Positions 47,301 to 59,340 are shown, counted from the first letter of the stretch. The stretch: 64,000 nt of DNA from Deinandra increscens subsp. villosa (GCA_039602395.1 JBCNJP010000006.1:16666952-16730951), one strand, 5' to 3'. The notes: generated from the sequence alone by a model not told the origin. Program-made: numbers and translations.

Positions 47301-50300
47301 TTAGTCAAAGTTCATCATGCCAATTGCTGTGATGAGGTAAAAGAACCTTGCCTCATCAAAAGATTTGGTAAACAGGTCAGCCAAATGGTGATCAGTATGA
47401 AATTTGAACAACTTAATTAGATTCTCTTCTGCACAATCCCTAATAAAGTGATACCTGATATCAATGTGCTTTGTTTTGGAGTGCTTGACTGGATTGTTGA
47501 TGATGGATATGGCACTGTTGTTGTCTGCAAAGATGGGAGTTTCCATGAAGGTGATTCCAAAATCAAGCATCTGATATTGGATCCAAAGGACTTGACTACA
47601 GCAGTTTGATGCGGCAATATACTCAGCTTTAACTGTTGATATAGAAACACAGGTTTGTTTCTTACATTGCCAAGATACAAGTCTTTCACCCAAGAATTGA
47701 CATCCCCCTGATGTTGATTTCTTGTCAATGTCACATCCTCCATAGTCACTATCAGTGAATGCCTTGAAGGAAAAATCAGAGTTCTTAGGATACCATAAGC
47801 CCACCTTGGGTTGACCCTTCAAATACTTGAAAATTCTTTTGACTTCTAGCATGTGTGATTCCTTTGGTGAGGACTGATATCTTGCGCATAAGCAAACACT
47901 GAACATGATGTCAGGTCTACTTGTTATGAGATACATCAGTGATCCTATCATGGCTCTATACATGTGTACATCCACTGGCTTGCCACATAAGTCACTTGTT
48001 AACTTGTGGGAAGTGGTGATAGGAGTTTTAGAACTTGAGCATGTCAGCATGTCAAATCCCTTTAGCATATCTTCAATGTACTTTGACTGATTCAGAAAAA
48101 TCCCAGCTGCATTTTGCTTCACTTGTAAGCCCAAGAAGAAGGTTAGTTTTCCCATGGAGCTCATTTCAAATTTAGACTGCATCAAAGTTTCAAACTCTTT
48201 GCACAAAGCAGTGTTAGATGAACCAAAAATAATATCATCTACATAAATTTGAACCATCATCATATTCTTACCAACACATTTAGCAAAGAGAGTTTTGTCA
48301 ATTGTACCTCTCCTGTAGCAATTCTCTAGAAGATAGTTAGAAAGAGTTTCATACCAGGTTCTAGGGGCTTGTTTGAGGCCACCTTGCATACCGTGTTTGG
48401 ATGATGAGGATCCTCAAAACCATGAGGTTTTTTGACATAAACTTCTTGTTCCAGTAGGCCATACAGGAAGGCACTTTTGACATCCATTTGAAACACTTGG
48501 AAGTCTTTGAAGGCAGCATAAGCTAGAAAAATTCTGATTGCTTCCAATCTAACTATAGGTGCAAACACTTCATCATAATCTATGCCTTCTTCCTGTGCAT
48601 AGCCTTGCACAACCAGTCTTGCTTTGTTTTTGACAACAATACCCCTGTCATCTTTCTTGTTTCTGAATACCCACTTTGTACCAATTGGTTCCGCTCCATC
48701 AGGCAGATTTACCAATTCCCAAACTTTCTGCTTGTTGATTTGAAATAATTCTTCTTGCATTGCCTTAACCCAGCTGCTATCTTCCAAAGCTTCAGCTACC
48801 TTGGTGGGTAATTCTTGAGACAAAAAATGCAGCATGCAAACAGATGTTTGCATCAGCAGATTTACTTCTTGTCAACACATGTGCTTTCACATCTCCAATA
48901 ACATTCTTCAAAGGATGATCCTTGTTGATTCTTCTATCTATGTGCATGGGGAACTCATGGCTTCTTCCATTTGAGGGTATGTTGAGCCTAGGGAGTATGC
49001 GATCAAGCTCAAGCTCAAAATTTTCTAGTTGCGACATAGGATTTGAAACACCAACTGATTCATGAGAATTTGTATCTGAATTGTAGGTCAGATGCTCTAA
49101 ATCAAGCTCATTTGACGTGCTATCATTTGAGTTTTCAGCCTCATTTGACCCTGATTCAGTACTCTCTTCAGTTTCTGAAATTTGGTTTTCCGGTTGAACT
49201 TGAACCGGAGAAACTGGTTCCGCTTGGACTTCAACCGGAACTATTTATTCTTCAATTTAAACTATTTCAGATGGTTTCTTTCCATTGTCCGGCAAGAGAG
49301 GTTTGATGCTCATTAAAGAGAAGAAAATTGGCTTCTTGATTGCAGTTTGGTTGCTCTTCCAATGCTCGTCAGCAGCAGACCTATAAAAATTTTGTTCCTG
49401 CACTAAAGAACTCACAGGCTTATCAACACTTATGTTGAAAGCAGTTTTTAGTGCATCAATATCAAATAAGCAACTGGGCTGAGAATCAAAATTGTTGGGA
49501 GATTTTTCATTGAAAGACACATTTATAGTTTCCTCAACAATTTTGGTTCTCTTGTTGTATACTTTATATGCTTTTGACACACTAGAATACCCAACAAAAT
49601 AACCTTCATATGCCTTTTCTGCAAATTTAGGCAATAGCTCATTAGTTATTAAGATTGTAACAGGGCACCCAAATGGCTTAAAGAAATAAATATTTGGCTT
49701 TCTTTTTCTCCAAAGCTCATAAGGTGTTTTATATTTTCCTTTGACAATTAAAATCATGTTTTGAACATAACAGGCAGTGTTCAATTCTTCTGACCAAAAT
49801 ATCACAGGGAGATTGGAGTCTGCTAACATAGACCTAGCAGCTTCAATCAATTTCCTATTTCTCCTTTCAGCAACACCATTTTGCTGTGGAGTTCTAGGAG
49901 CACTGAATTGTCTCACAATTCCCTGTTCCTCACAAAATGAGTTCAAAACTTGATTTTTGAATTATGTGCCATTGTCACACCTGATTGTTTTGACTTTAAG
50001 GTTGGTTGATTTTCTAAATTGATCATAAGTGTTTTCAACAATTCAGCAGTTTCATCTTTTGTTTTAAGAAAGAAAACCCAAGTGTATCTAGAAAAATCAT
50101 CAATTATTACAAAACAATATGACTTTTTCCCCAAACTCATTACTCTAGTTGGACCAAAAAGATCCATGTGCAGCAGTTCTAGAGGTTTTGAAATAGAAGA
50201 CTCAACTTTTGGCTTAAAGGAGGTTCTGTATTGCTTGCCTTTGAGACAAGGTACACAGTTTTCAGAACATGCAAAATGCTTGTTAGGAAGACCCTTAACC

Positions 50301-50803
50301 AAGCCTAGATTTACAATTATGTTCATGTTATTGTAATTCACATGACCTAACCTTCTATGCCACAGATCAGATTCATCAACAGAGGCTTTAGATATGAAAC
50401 AAGCAGTGCCACATGAAGGTGCAACAACTGACATATCCAAAATGTATAATACATCTCTCTTGGGTTCCTTAAACATTATTAGTTCATCAAGAATTTTGAC
50501 ACCGGGTTTGAGAACTATAGCCTCTTTCTCATTAAACATTAAATTCAAATTCTTGTCCCACATTTGTGAGACATTGAGTAAATTGAAATTTAATGTATCA
50601 ACAAAATTGACCTTATCAAATTTTACCAGTCCATTGCTCACATCTCCTTGTGCTGAGACATGGCCTTTAGTGCTTCCAAAGGCAACTGGTCCTCCATTTA
50701 TTCTTTTTTTATTTTCCAGAATATGCTTATTCCCTTTCATATGGCAAGTGCATCCATTGTCAACTACCAATAGGCTATTTTGACCTTTATTCAGCACCTG
50801 CAC
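47301..50803 (-). pseudogene. pol: Copia Pol: protease, integrase, reverse transcriptase, RNase H (broken)
   Basis: From 50803: a protease region with VDNGCTCHM, where the family normally has D-S/T-G, so the active-site Ser/Thr is Asn; then the pre-integrase HHCC (LWHRRLGH..CVPCLKGK); integrase LHMDLFGP and IIDDFSRY; a frameshift near 49995; a TAA in place of the Glu codon of the DNGTEF motif near 49963; then PQQNGVAERRNR with the catalytic Glu. After a frameshift near 48800 comes reverse transcriptase (EAMQEEL-like start, FQMDVKSAFL, YVDDIIFGS), with a shift and loss near 48375 in the GLKQAPR segment. RNase H carries STVKAEY in place of the usual STAEAEY, and ADNNSAI. It ends at 47301. Confidence 0.88.
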
Positions 50804-50816
50804 ATATCATAATTGA

Positions 50817-53784
50817 TCAGTTTCTATAGGGGACCCAAGCCTGAGTGGTCTTGGGTCTGCCATAAGCATCATTATACTTGTACTCCTTGAGTACTAAAGT
50901 ATTTACTACTGGAGCTTCAGTGAGCAGATCATCATTGTCAAAACTTAAGTTTTCATACTGAGTACTTGTTTGACTAAATCTTTCACCTTTGGTGTTTTTC
51001 CTTTCAACAATTTTTCTTTCCCTATATTCTCTAAATTTTCTTTGCTTGTTGGTTATTTTCTTAGACTTTTCATTACCTTGATTAACCAACTTAGTTCTTT
51101 CAGATGATTTTGAAAATCTTTGAGGGAAGTATTTGTTTTGGTTTGAACTCTCCCCCTGAAGTGGAACAGTGTGACTTCCACTGAACCTAGTAGCAAATTC
51201 AATCTCAGATTGGTTAGACTTTTTGCTTTTTGAAAAGTTTTCTCTAGAGGTGGTCTTTCCTCTAGAGGGATTTCTTCTCCCCTGAGCTTCAAAATGCTCA
51301 AACCCATCAACAAAATGTACATGTGGTCTCTGCTTTGGAGCAGTAGCTGATCTGGGTTAAATTTTGTTTTCCGGTTGAACTTGAGTTCGAGCGGAAGAGT
51401 GTTCCACTTGAACTTCAGCCGGAAAACGATTTTGCCTTAGAACAGAAAAACTTCCATTTCTTTCGTTACCAATTAAAACCATGTTGGATTCAGATCCAAA
51501 ATGCTTCATTGTGTGGCTTTTCACAGGTGAAATTCTTCCTGTGAGTTTCTTTTGAAAATCAGCCTTTGGTTTTGAAACAGGTTTTGGTTTCAAAAATGGT
51601 TTGACTTTACTCAGTGGGTTGAAATGACACACAGCAGCTAGGTGACATTGTTCACCATAGCACATACATTCAACAATCTTGGTTTCAAATTTCCTGGGAG
51701 ACTCATGTTTGGTCACTTGGTTGAAAGTGAGTTGACCAAACCTTTGAGTTTGACTTCCCTTTGGTTGCTCAGGTTGCTTTCCTCCAACTTTCGAATCTTT
51801 GGGTTCATAAATGGTTGGTGGTGGCACAGCAATTGAAGGTTTCAAAATGTTTGATTGGTCAGCTAATGCAGAATTGCTTGCATCGGTGACTGCAGTTTTC
51901 TTTGACTCAACAATGTTTTCAAAACTTGACTGTGATAAGGTGTCATCAACAGTAAGACTAACTTTACTAACTGTTTTCAAAGCTTCAATTGGTTTGATTG
52001 CTGGTGAGTATTCAATTGGTGGTTCAACACTGTTGTAACCAACACCAGCCTTACCATACATCCATCCCAACCATAACTTCTCAGCCTTTCTATTTGCAGT
52101 TTGAAATTTGTCACAAGTGAACAAAGCATCTTTTAACTTGATTTCGAGAACATCAACCTCATCCTCAGCATCTTTGGTTTCATTTCTTGATTTCTCAAGT
52201 TTGGACAACAAATCATCAAGCCGTGTTTCAAGAACTGAGTTGGTTTGTTTTAACTGTTCATACTCTTTGGTTAAAATTTCAATCTTTGAAATGTAAGATG
52301 ATTCAGTTTTCTTAAAACATTCCTTTAACTCATTTAGGCTTGAAACTTCATCAATCAAATCAGTGTTGTGATTTCTGTACTTTGCCACTTGTTCAATGCA
52401 AGCAGGGCTGCATAGGTTTTCTAAAACCTTTTCAGGGATAGAATTTACCAGATCTGAAGTGGAGTCTTGTTTGGCCATCAAAGCATGATTTATTGGCTCA
52501 AACTCAGCAACAAAATCTTCCCATTCAACACATGAGGTTTGATTGGCAACAGCAGAAACCAATTCTGGTTGTTTTGACTTCCGGTTGATTTTGGTGGGGT
52601 GGGTTGAAGGCCTGAGTTGTGACCAGAATTGTTGTAGTTAGAATTGTTTCCACCATGATTCTTCATTTGGACATGACCCTAGTTCTGTCCTTCTCTTCTT
52701 GGCTGTGGGCATTTTCTTGCAAAATTACCAAGTTGGTGACAGTTGTAGCATTTCACCTTGCTCTTGTCTAGACCTATGTGAGCACCTTTTACTCCCTTGT
52801 AGGTTCTACCAATTCTTTTGTAAAACCTTTGAGCCCTGACAGACACTATAGCAAGTTGGGTCAAAATATTCATTTCTTCTAAATCATTAGCACTTATACA
52901 CTCAAGGTCTTCACGAATGAAGCCTTGGTATGAGTCAGTTGCTTCATGAGCATTCTGAGAGTTGTCAAACGTGTTTGAAAAATTCTCTTGACACCTTGGT
53001 GTCTCAGGGATACTAACTATAGGTGACTGGTATGATGATGAGTTTGAAGATCTTTGATTGTGAAAATCGGTAGTTACTAGTGCAGTTGAAAACAGATGAG
53101 TTGATTCAGAAGATGAGTTTTGTTTAAGGTTCAGTTCCATTTCATAAGCACTTAGCATGCCATGAAGTTCACTAAGTCTCATCTTTTTCAAATTTTTACA
53201 TTCCTGATGCTAACAGTGTAAAGTGTCCACACAGAAGGCAAGGAATGTAGAAATTTTCTGTTTACATCTACCTGGTCTAGTTTTACATCTACCTTTTGCA
53301 GTTCATCAAGTAGGGAAACAAATCTTAAGTATTGGTTTGTCATTGATTCACCAGTTTTGAAAGTAAAGTTCTCATATTTCTGTTTCAAGACATCTTTCTT
53401 GTTTTCTCTTACTTCACTGGTTCCTTCATACATTTCACTTAAGGCATTCCATCGGTCAAATGTAGTTTTGTATCCTTTAAACCCACTTAAAATGGAATTT
53501 GGAAGTGCAGCCTGTAGACTCCAATATGCCTTATAGTCAAATTCGAGAGCAGCATATTCATACTCAACATATTTTTCTAAAGGTTTAGGTATTATGACTT
53601 CTGCATCATCAGCAGATGCAACCATGGGTGAGTAAGGACCTTTAGTAAAAGATTTCCAAATATGACGGTCTAAAATCCTAACAAACCCTTCCATCCTGAG
53701 TTTCCAGGTACCAAAGTCATCAAGAGTGAACATTGGTGGTTTGTTGGTACTGTCGTTTGAAGATCCTAAACTTAGGTCACTCAT
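50817..53784 (-). pseudogene. gag: Copia Gag of the SIRE-like element (broken)
   Basis: Start at 53784 (MSDLSLGSSNDS), with FTLDDFGTWKLRMEGF and the UBN2-like core. A one-base loss in an A run at about 53194-53198 (plus-strand T run) shifts the frame before MRLSELHGMLSAYEMEL. The first knuckle CYNCHQLGNFARKC is intact (about 52700-52745); a stop follows at 52679. Then comes a long segment (52562-51357) with a coiled coil and a second, damaged knuckle (CMCYGEQCHLAAVC, one Cys out of register), and finally the Gag-Pol border AYGRPKTTQAWVP near 50830. TTCCGGTTGAA words lie inside it at 51370-51425. Confidence 0.85.
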
Positions 53785-53883
53785 TTTGAAAACTTTTAGA
53801 AAGAGAATAACAACAAAGCTTGTAAAGTAGACAAGTACTATATCAACTTTGAAGCACTGAAAGTCTTCAAAGTGGGAGCCAAA

Positions 53884-53895
53884 GCTCTGATACCA
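53884..53895 (-). promoter_or_regulatory. Primer binding site, initiator tRNA-Met (SIRE-like element)
   Basis: Minus strand TGGTATCAGAGC, two bases from the LTR starting at 53898. Confidence 0.93.
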
Positions 53896-53897
53896 CT

Positions 53898-54565
53898 TGT
53901 AGGATCATTAATAGTTACGATTAAACTAAAATAATAACCCTCTACTTGTAAATATAACCCTGCGGAATTAAAGTTATACTTCACTTTACTCTAGCTGATT
54001 TAGTTCTCTTGTATTATGTAGTGTTTGATTTGCATAAATATAGTAACAACGAAGTAAGAAATACTCGGCACTATGTGCATTAATTCAAAGTTACACTATT
54101 ACAAGGTGATCAAGAACTGTGTGTAAAACTAAGAGCTAACTATGCTATATATAGTGCAGATGAGATCAATGACAGCCATTGATCTCAAACGATCTAATCT
54201 AAACCGTTTAATACAAAGTCAAATACAAACTACCAAAATCATAAACTTCGATAATTGGAATAACTTGCGTGTGGACTGCAACATACTACTTTTGGAGAGC
54301 GGCTTGGATAGATTTAGAAGCAAACGAGAAGCTTTTGCAGGATTGGACTTGCTGAAAAGACATCTCAGGAAAAGTCCGATTGAACTCATTATCTGGTGAA
54401 TAATCGAGTTCACCTGGAATATTCGCTAGCTGACAAAACTGCTTCTTCCGCTTGAACTGCCAGTTTCGCTTGAGGTTGAGAATTCCGCTTCAACTTCAAC
54501 TTCAGCCGGAACTTAACAAGACTGCGCTTTCAGCCGGAAATCTTCTAAGCGTAATAATACTTACA
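53898..54565 (-). repeat. 5' LTR of the SIRE-like element (about 668 bp)
   Basis: The inner border is fixed by the primer site (TGTAGGATC). The outer border is set at CTTACA/GAAAG because TGTA..TACA ends then match, but without a second LTR it is provisional. Family words (TTCCGCTTGAA, TTCAGCCGGAA) crowd the outer 120 bp (54448-54540). Confidence 0.65.
54145..54154 (-). promoter_or_regulatory. TATA box of the SIRE-like LTR
   Basis: CTATATATAG, palindromic, about 410 bp inside the LTR start and 250 bp from the primer site. Confidence 0.55.
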
Positions 54566-54760
54566 GAAAGAGAGATAGAGAGAGAGAGAGGGAGAGAGAG
54601 ATGGTAAGGGGGGGGGGGGGGCGGGACGGCAGAATTGGCGCAGGGGATTTTTTCCAAACCCTAATCCTTAGTCGCTTATCTATAAGCCGACTAATTATAG
54701 TTCGAGCCCCTCCTTAATTCTCTTTAATCGAATCGAACCATCATTGTTTACGAATTAATA
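54566..54760. other. GA-rich simple sequence and unassigned DNA
   Basis: A GAGA-rich tract (54566-54601) and a run of 14 G (about 54608-54621), followed by about 140 bp without recognisable features up to the solo LTR. It may belong to the element that continues right of the solo LTR. Confidence 0.5.
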
Positions 54761-54765
54761 AAACA
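54761..54765. repeat. Target-site duplication AAACA (left)
   Basis: Matches 57550-57554 on the other side of the solo LTR. Confidence 0.92.
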
Positions 54766-57549
54766 TGTGACAATCGTCCATTTCACCGTTAACTATTTCC
54801 GTTACTCTCGTTAACAACCCAGATACTTTCATGTCATGTTATTGTCACGTGCGTTTACTTGACCGAACCCGTCTCCAATCACTATTTGATTTGTTACATT
54901 ATGTGAAATAATAATCACAACGTAAATAAATTTTATTATTTATTATGTGTCACGAGGTGTTATTTGAACGTTCACAAAATATCATATATTTCATTTCAAA
55001 TTTATTTTAGAAATTTATTTCATGAATCTATGAGTACTTGGAATAAGCGTTTCGGGGGGGGGGGGGGGGGACATGTTTTAGACTTCCTGACTTTATGTGT
55101 TACTTGTGAAATTTATATTTTCGGGTGAAACCGATCTTCGTGCGTAAATTGGAATTTTTATGTGTAAATGATATTTATACTTGTCCCGACTAAAGATTGC
55201 ATGTTAAATGAGTTTACAACATTTAGAAACACTTCTAGTGATTTTATTTTACAAGTTGGAGGTTACAACCCATTTATATTGTGTTTTGAGATGCATATGC
55301 TTAAAAAGACTCCACCTCCCCCCCCCCCCCGGTCACGCATTCTCTTCTTCCTCCATCTCTTCTTACGGTTTCACACACAAACACACACACTCTTGATTTT
55401 TCTTGAAATCCAACATCAAACAAGTAAGATTTAAGGTTCCTAAGCTCAAGCAAGGTTCAAGAATACTAGGAGAAGCTTCAATCTCGTCTCATCTTCACAA
55501 ATCAGTCCCCCTCTCTCTTCATCTTGTAAGCCCTAGAATATTATAACTTGAAATTGATTCAATGCATGTGTAAATCTTGTGTTTATGTGTTATTTGGTGT
55601 GTAAAAATGCTCATGAAACATGTTTAAAGTTAGGTTAAGTTAATTTATGATTTGGGGTTGCATATGAGTTCATATAATGGCTGTAATGTTGAAGAAAAAC
55701 CTGCCCCAAAGTGTTCTTGTTAAAAGCTTATGTGGTTGAACATGAAATTTGGGTGTATGTGCTTGTATGCTAGCCTTATGTTCAAATTTTGCTATGTTCT
55801 TGGTATGCTTGTGTTAGGAACTGGAAATCCATGATAAATTGTTTATAATGATGTTAGTAGAAGTTGGATGACCAAATTGTTTCTCAAAACTTTCAAACTA
55901 AAATTGTTGCAAATCTCGTTTTTGGACAGAGTCTGTCCAGTTTTTGGGCCTTTTCAGAGTTCATAACTTGCTCAATTTTTATCAAAATCAGTTGATTCTT
56001 TTTCCTTAGTAAATTTCTATGTCTTAGCTTCGATTGGGCTACTCGCACGCTTTCTAAAACATACGTTTGGTCATCCAAAACACTGCTGCAAGTTAGGTGT
56101 GCAAAGCTGTGTTTTTCTGTGAAAGTAGACTTTGCTTTTTGGTTGAGCATGCTAATCTTGTTTTAATGATGAGTTTGTTAATTGAAAATGAGGTTGATAT
56201 AATAAAAGTAAGATCTGGAAAGTTTGGTGCTCAAACTTCAAGTTTTGAACAAGTTATGTAATTTTTAAACTTACCTTGACTATTTTGCAAAAAGCTAAAA
56301 TTGCCAACCTCCGACGCGCGTAACTTTCTCGTTAATTAACTTTTTTAGTTGATTCTTTTTGCAACATTCCCTAAATGTTTAATAGTTTGTGCATGCAAAA
56401 TTTTAGGAGTTAACTCCAAGAAATGAGCAATTTAGCTATATCACCAAATACGTGCTCAAAGTTTGACTTTTTGTATTAACTTTGACTTGGGGTGCAAATC
56501 CATGTTTTTCTCCTAAATTTAGAAATGTGTGTATGTCTAATGAATTGAATGATTTTATAAAACTTGATTGGTTGTTTATAAGTTATATTCGTCCTAGTGA
56601 CAACCTCTAATTTGCTTAGATCGTATTCACCAAAATAGGTCATTCACAACCAACCTTTAAGGTCAAGTGCCGCGTACCAGTGCACCCTAAGGTGAGTTCA
56701 CTTACTATTATTGTGATATCCGGTTTAGGATGATAACGCACAGATAGTTGCATCCGGTGAAGGATGGCAACCCAACGGTAAAGGTATTTCTTTACTTAAG
56801 TAATTTTCCGACAAAATATCACATGTTGCACTGAATTACTTTTAATACAAAATTCCTTACTTATCGGGCCGTTAATATAGAATAGCGAGTTAATGTTGAG
56901 TAGTACTACTGGGGACTGACACCCCCGCTCAGCGGTGCACAGGATGCACCCTTCCGACTAGCGGTCGGACTGAGACAATATTAGCCTAAGACTACCATGA
57001 TCTGGAATGACGCGAGGAAGGCAAATTACATAGGTAGATTCCTATCAAAAACATTGTCAGCTTCGGTTTCGAACGATTCAGGTGGACATAAGCTTAGGCT
57101 AGCTACCTACCGATATGGAAATTACTCGAAGTATGAATATTAGATTATGTGTTGCTCTTCTTTTATTCATATACATTGTTGGTCTACACGGTGGCGTGTA
57201 GACTGCCTTAGTTAACTCACCAGCCTTTTGCTGACACTTGATTGATGGATACTTTTCCGGTCGCTAGGAGGATCACGGATGGTACGGGCGTCGGCAGTAC
57301 TACTTTTATGCAAGAATTTTGGGATATTTCAATTATTAGACATTTTTCAATTTCTATATTTGTAAACAACAAACTTAAAAACATGTAACTGCTTCCGCTG
57401 AATCTGTTTAACCAAACTCTATTTTGTAAATCATACGTTTCGCTTATATTATATCACTTTATGGCTTGGTTGTAATCAAAGACTTGGATCCTGGTCTGGA
57501 CCACACCCCACACGGTTATACTCCATTAGTGGAAATTGGGGGTGTGACA
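54766..57549 (+). mobile_element. Solo chromovirus-type LTR (2,784 bp)
   Basis: Runs from TGTGACAATCG to GGGGGTGTGACA with perfect 5-bp AAACA duplications, so it is a solo LTR left after recombination between the two LTRs of a full element. It is a diverged relative, in opposite orientation, of the LTRs at 9484 and 16508: shared stretches include ACTTGTCCCGACTAAA, TTGCTCAATTTTTATC-type segments, the five hairpins (56899-56968) and the closing GGATCCTGGTCTGGA. C and G homopolymer runs occur near 55053-55070 and 55318-55330. ORFs inside it are not genes. Confidence 0.92.
56899..56968. other. Five-hairpin row in the solo LTR
   Basis: AGTAGTACTACT, GGGG/CCCC, CCGC/GCGG, GTGCA/TGCAC and CCGAC/GTCGG, the same set and matching order as 10050-10120 when read on the other strand. 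Loop bases differ (TCA for TGG, CAGGA for TCACG, TAGCG for CTTCG or CTCCA) while stems are kept. Confidence 0.75.
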
Positions 57550-57554
57550 AAACA
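57550..57554. repeat. Target-site duplication AAACA (right)
   Basis: Partner of 54761-54765. Confidence 0.92.
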
Positions 57555-58181
57555 GGTTTATTAATACAAGAGTCGTAAACCCAAGAACTAACAAATTCAA
57601 ATAACCATTTATTTAATTTATTATTTTCACCGAAACCGTTTAATCGATAAACCAAAAACGTTATTCTCCGTTAATTATCGCAAGGATAATAATCCGTAAT
57701 TAAATATATGTTTATTAATCATGAATAAACATTAATTAATTACGGATTTCCGTAATATACCGGTGAACTAATTAAGCGGATTTATATCTCGTTGCCCTCA
57801 GTGTAACTCTTTATGGGTCTCAACGGGTTCGGCTTCTTGATGTTGTCGGGATTGACATCCAATATCCAACAGGAAGGTGTCAATGTTTGCATTATTAACA
57901 GCCATCTTAAACATTTAGACAATTATATTTTAGTATTTTTGATGTTTAGCCTAAATTCAATTATGGGAAGTTCTAAATTGATAAAGGATGAGATTCCATT
58001 TAACTTAATTACTAAAGGCAGTTGTAGCATGCAATCAATAGTAATTAAATAAATAGACCAACAACGATTGTCATTCGTGATGACCGGTCACAATAACTGT
58101 TTATGAGGCCACAATAACATCGAATGTTTTATGCGATATGTTTAGCCTCATCTATGCCCACCCTATTTACAAACATTTACA

Positions 58182-58331
58182 TTACGATGTTGAAGGCTCT
58201 AATAACACAATTGCACTAGAGGAATAGTTATCCGAGGTGGCCACATGTACAAATACGGTGCTGAAGGCTCCAATAGTTGTACCTTAGAATACACCCTACA
58301 TGCCAAGTACGGTGCCGAAGGCTCCAATACT
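58182..58331 (+). repeat. Three copies of a 23-bp GAAGGCTCCAAT module
   Basis: Copies start near 58182, 58254 and 58309 with cores GATGTTGAAGGCTCTAATA, GGTGCTGAAGGCTCCAATA and GGTGCCGAAGGCTCCAATA. Spacing is irregular. Confidence 0.75.
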
Positions 58332-58904
58332 GACATTTCGGTAAATGCAGTCCAAGTTGGGGTTGACTTAGGACGGCATAAACTATTAATTAAGATTTGC
58401 CAAATAGGGTTATTTAATCAATTTTAGTTGGTGATTATTAATCGCAAACCCTATTATCGCTCGGGACAGTCAAATTAGATAACCTAATTATTGACTATGT
58501 TGTTGCAAAGCATACATAACCAAACAAAAGCAAACTAGCTTTTAGAGTTTATAAATTTCATAAATTTTAAAAACTCTTTAATCGGTTATATATATATTTA
58601 TTGAGTTAAAATACATTATTTTAAAACTCATTTATCTTTCGATTGTAGAATCTTTTAAACTCATTTTAAAACAATTTTAATGTGTTTTAGTTGGTTAAAT
58701 AAAGTAATCAACAAAACCACAATTAATACACGTGTATTCGGCCATATTAGGGCTTCGGTATTGCTAGAGCCCCTAAACAATACCGAATTAGGTCTAGGGA
58801 TAAAACAACACACAGGGATGAAAACAGCATCAGTTGTCTTCTTTGGCTCCCACTGGCTTCAAGACTCTTCTTGAACTTGATTGGTCTTCAGGTCTTCGGG
58901 TTGA

Positions 58905-59340
58905 GAAACTCTCATTTGGGAGACCTGCCAAATATGGAAAGTTTCCATTTCTGGAAACCTGCCAAAATCAGGAAACTACCTAACCGGAAAGTTTCCGAAT
59001 TTCAAGGCACGAGCCAAAATAGCAAACTTTCTAAAATTTGGAAACTTTTCAAAATTAGAAACTTTTCAAAATTAGAAACTTATTAAATCGGGAAACTGCT
59101 AAAATTAGAAACATTTCCAAATTTGGAAACACGAGCCAAAACAGCAAAATTTCCAAAATTGGAAACTTGCTAAATTGGGAAAGTTCCAAAAATGGAAACT
59201 CGAATCGAAATAGGACTTGCCAAATTTGGAAAATTACTAAATCGGGAAAGTTGTCAAATTTGGGAACACGTCCGAATCAAAGACTTGTCAAAATTGGGAA
59301 CTTACTATTTCGGGAAAGTTCTCAAAATAGAAATACATTA
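58905..59340. repeat. GGAAACTTTCC / TTGGAAAC word cluster
   Basis: More than 25 copies of GGAAA, GGGAAA or TTTCC words, often as GGAAAGTTTCC or AAATTGGAAACTTG, at 10-25 bp spacing. It lies 370-810 bp from the primer-like site, the same relative place as the word clusters of two other elements in the window. Confidence 0.85.

Larger units (their letters stand above)
45509..54565 (-). mobile_element. Decayed SIRE-like Ty1/copia retrotransposon, 3' end missing
   Basis: Order on the minus strand: 5' LTR (54565-53898), tRNA-Met primer site, gag (from 53784), pol (protease, integrase, reverse transcriptase, RNase H; to 47301), a spacer, and an extra ORF (from 46542) cut at 45509. Integrase before reverse transcriptase defines copia, and the ORF after pol is the SIRE/Maximus hallmark. 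Many frameshifts and stops make it dead. The 3' LTR and the end of the extra ORF are missing at a junction with the LTR fragment ending at 45508. Confidence 0.85.

Noticed and set aside
54608..55330. Long G and C homopolymers as G-quadruplex elements
   Set aside because: Runs of 13-17 identical bases in low-quality-prone places could be assembly artefacts; no spaced G-tract pattern is seen.
55168..55434. 62-88 codon ORFs with a proline run
   Set aside because: Inside the solo LTR, across a C homopolymer.
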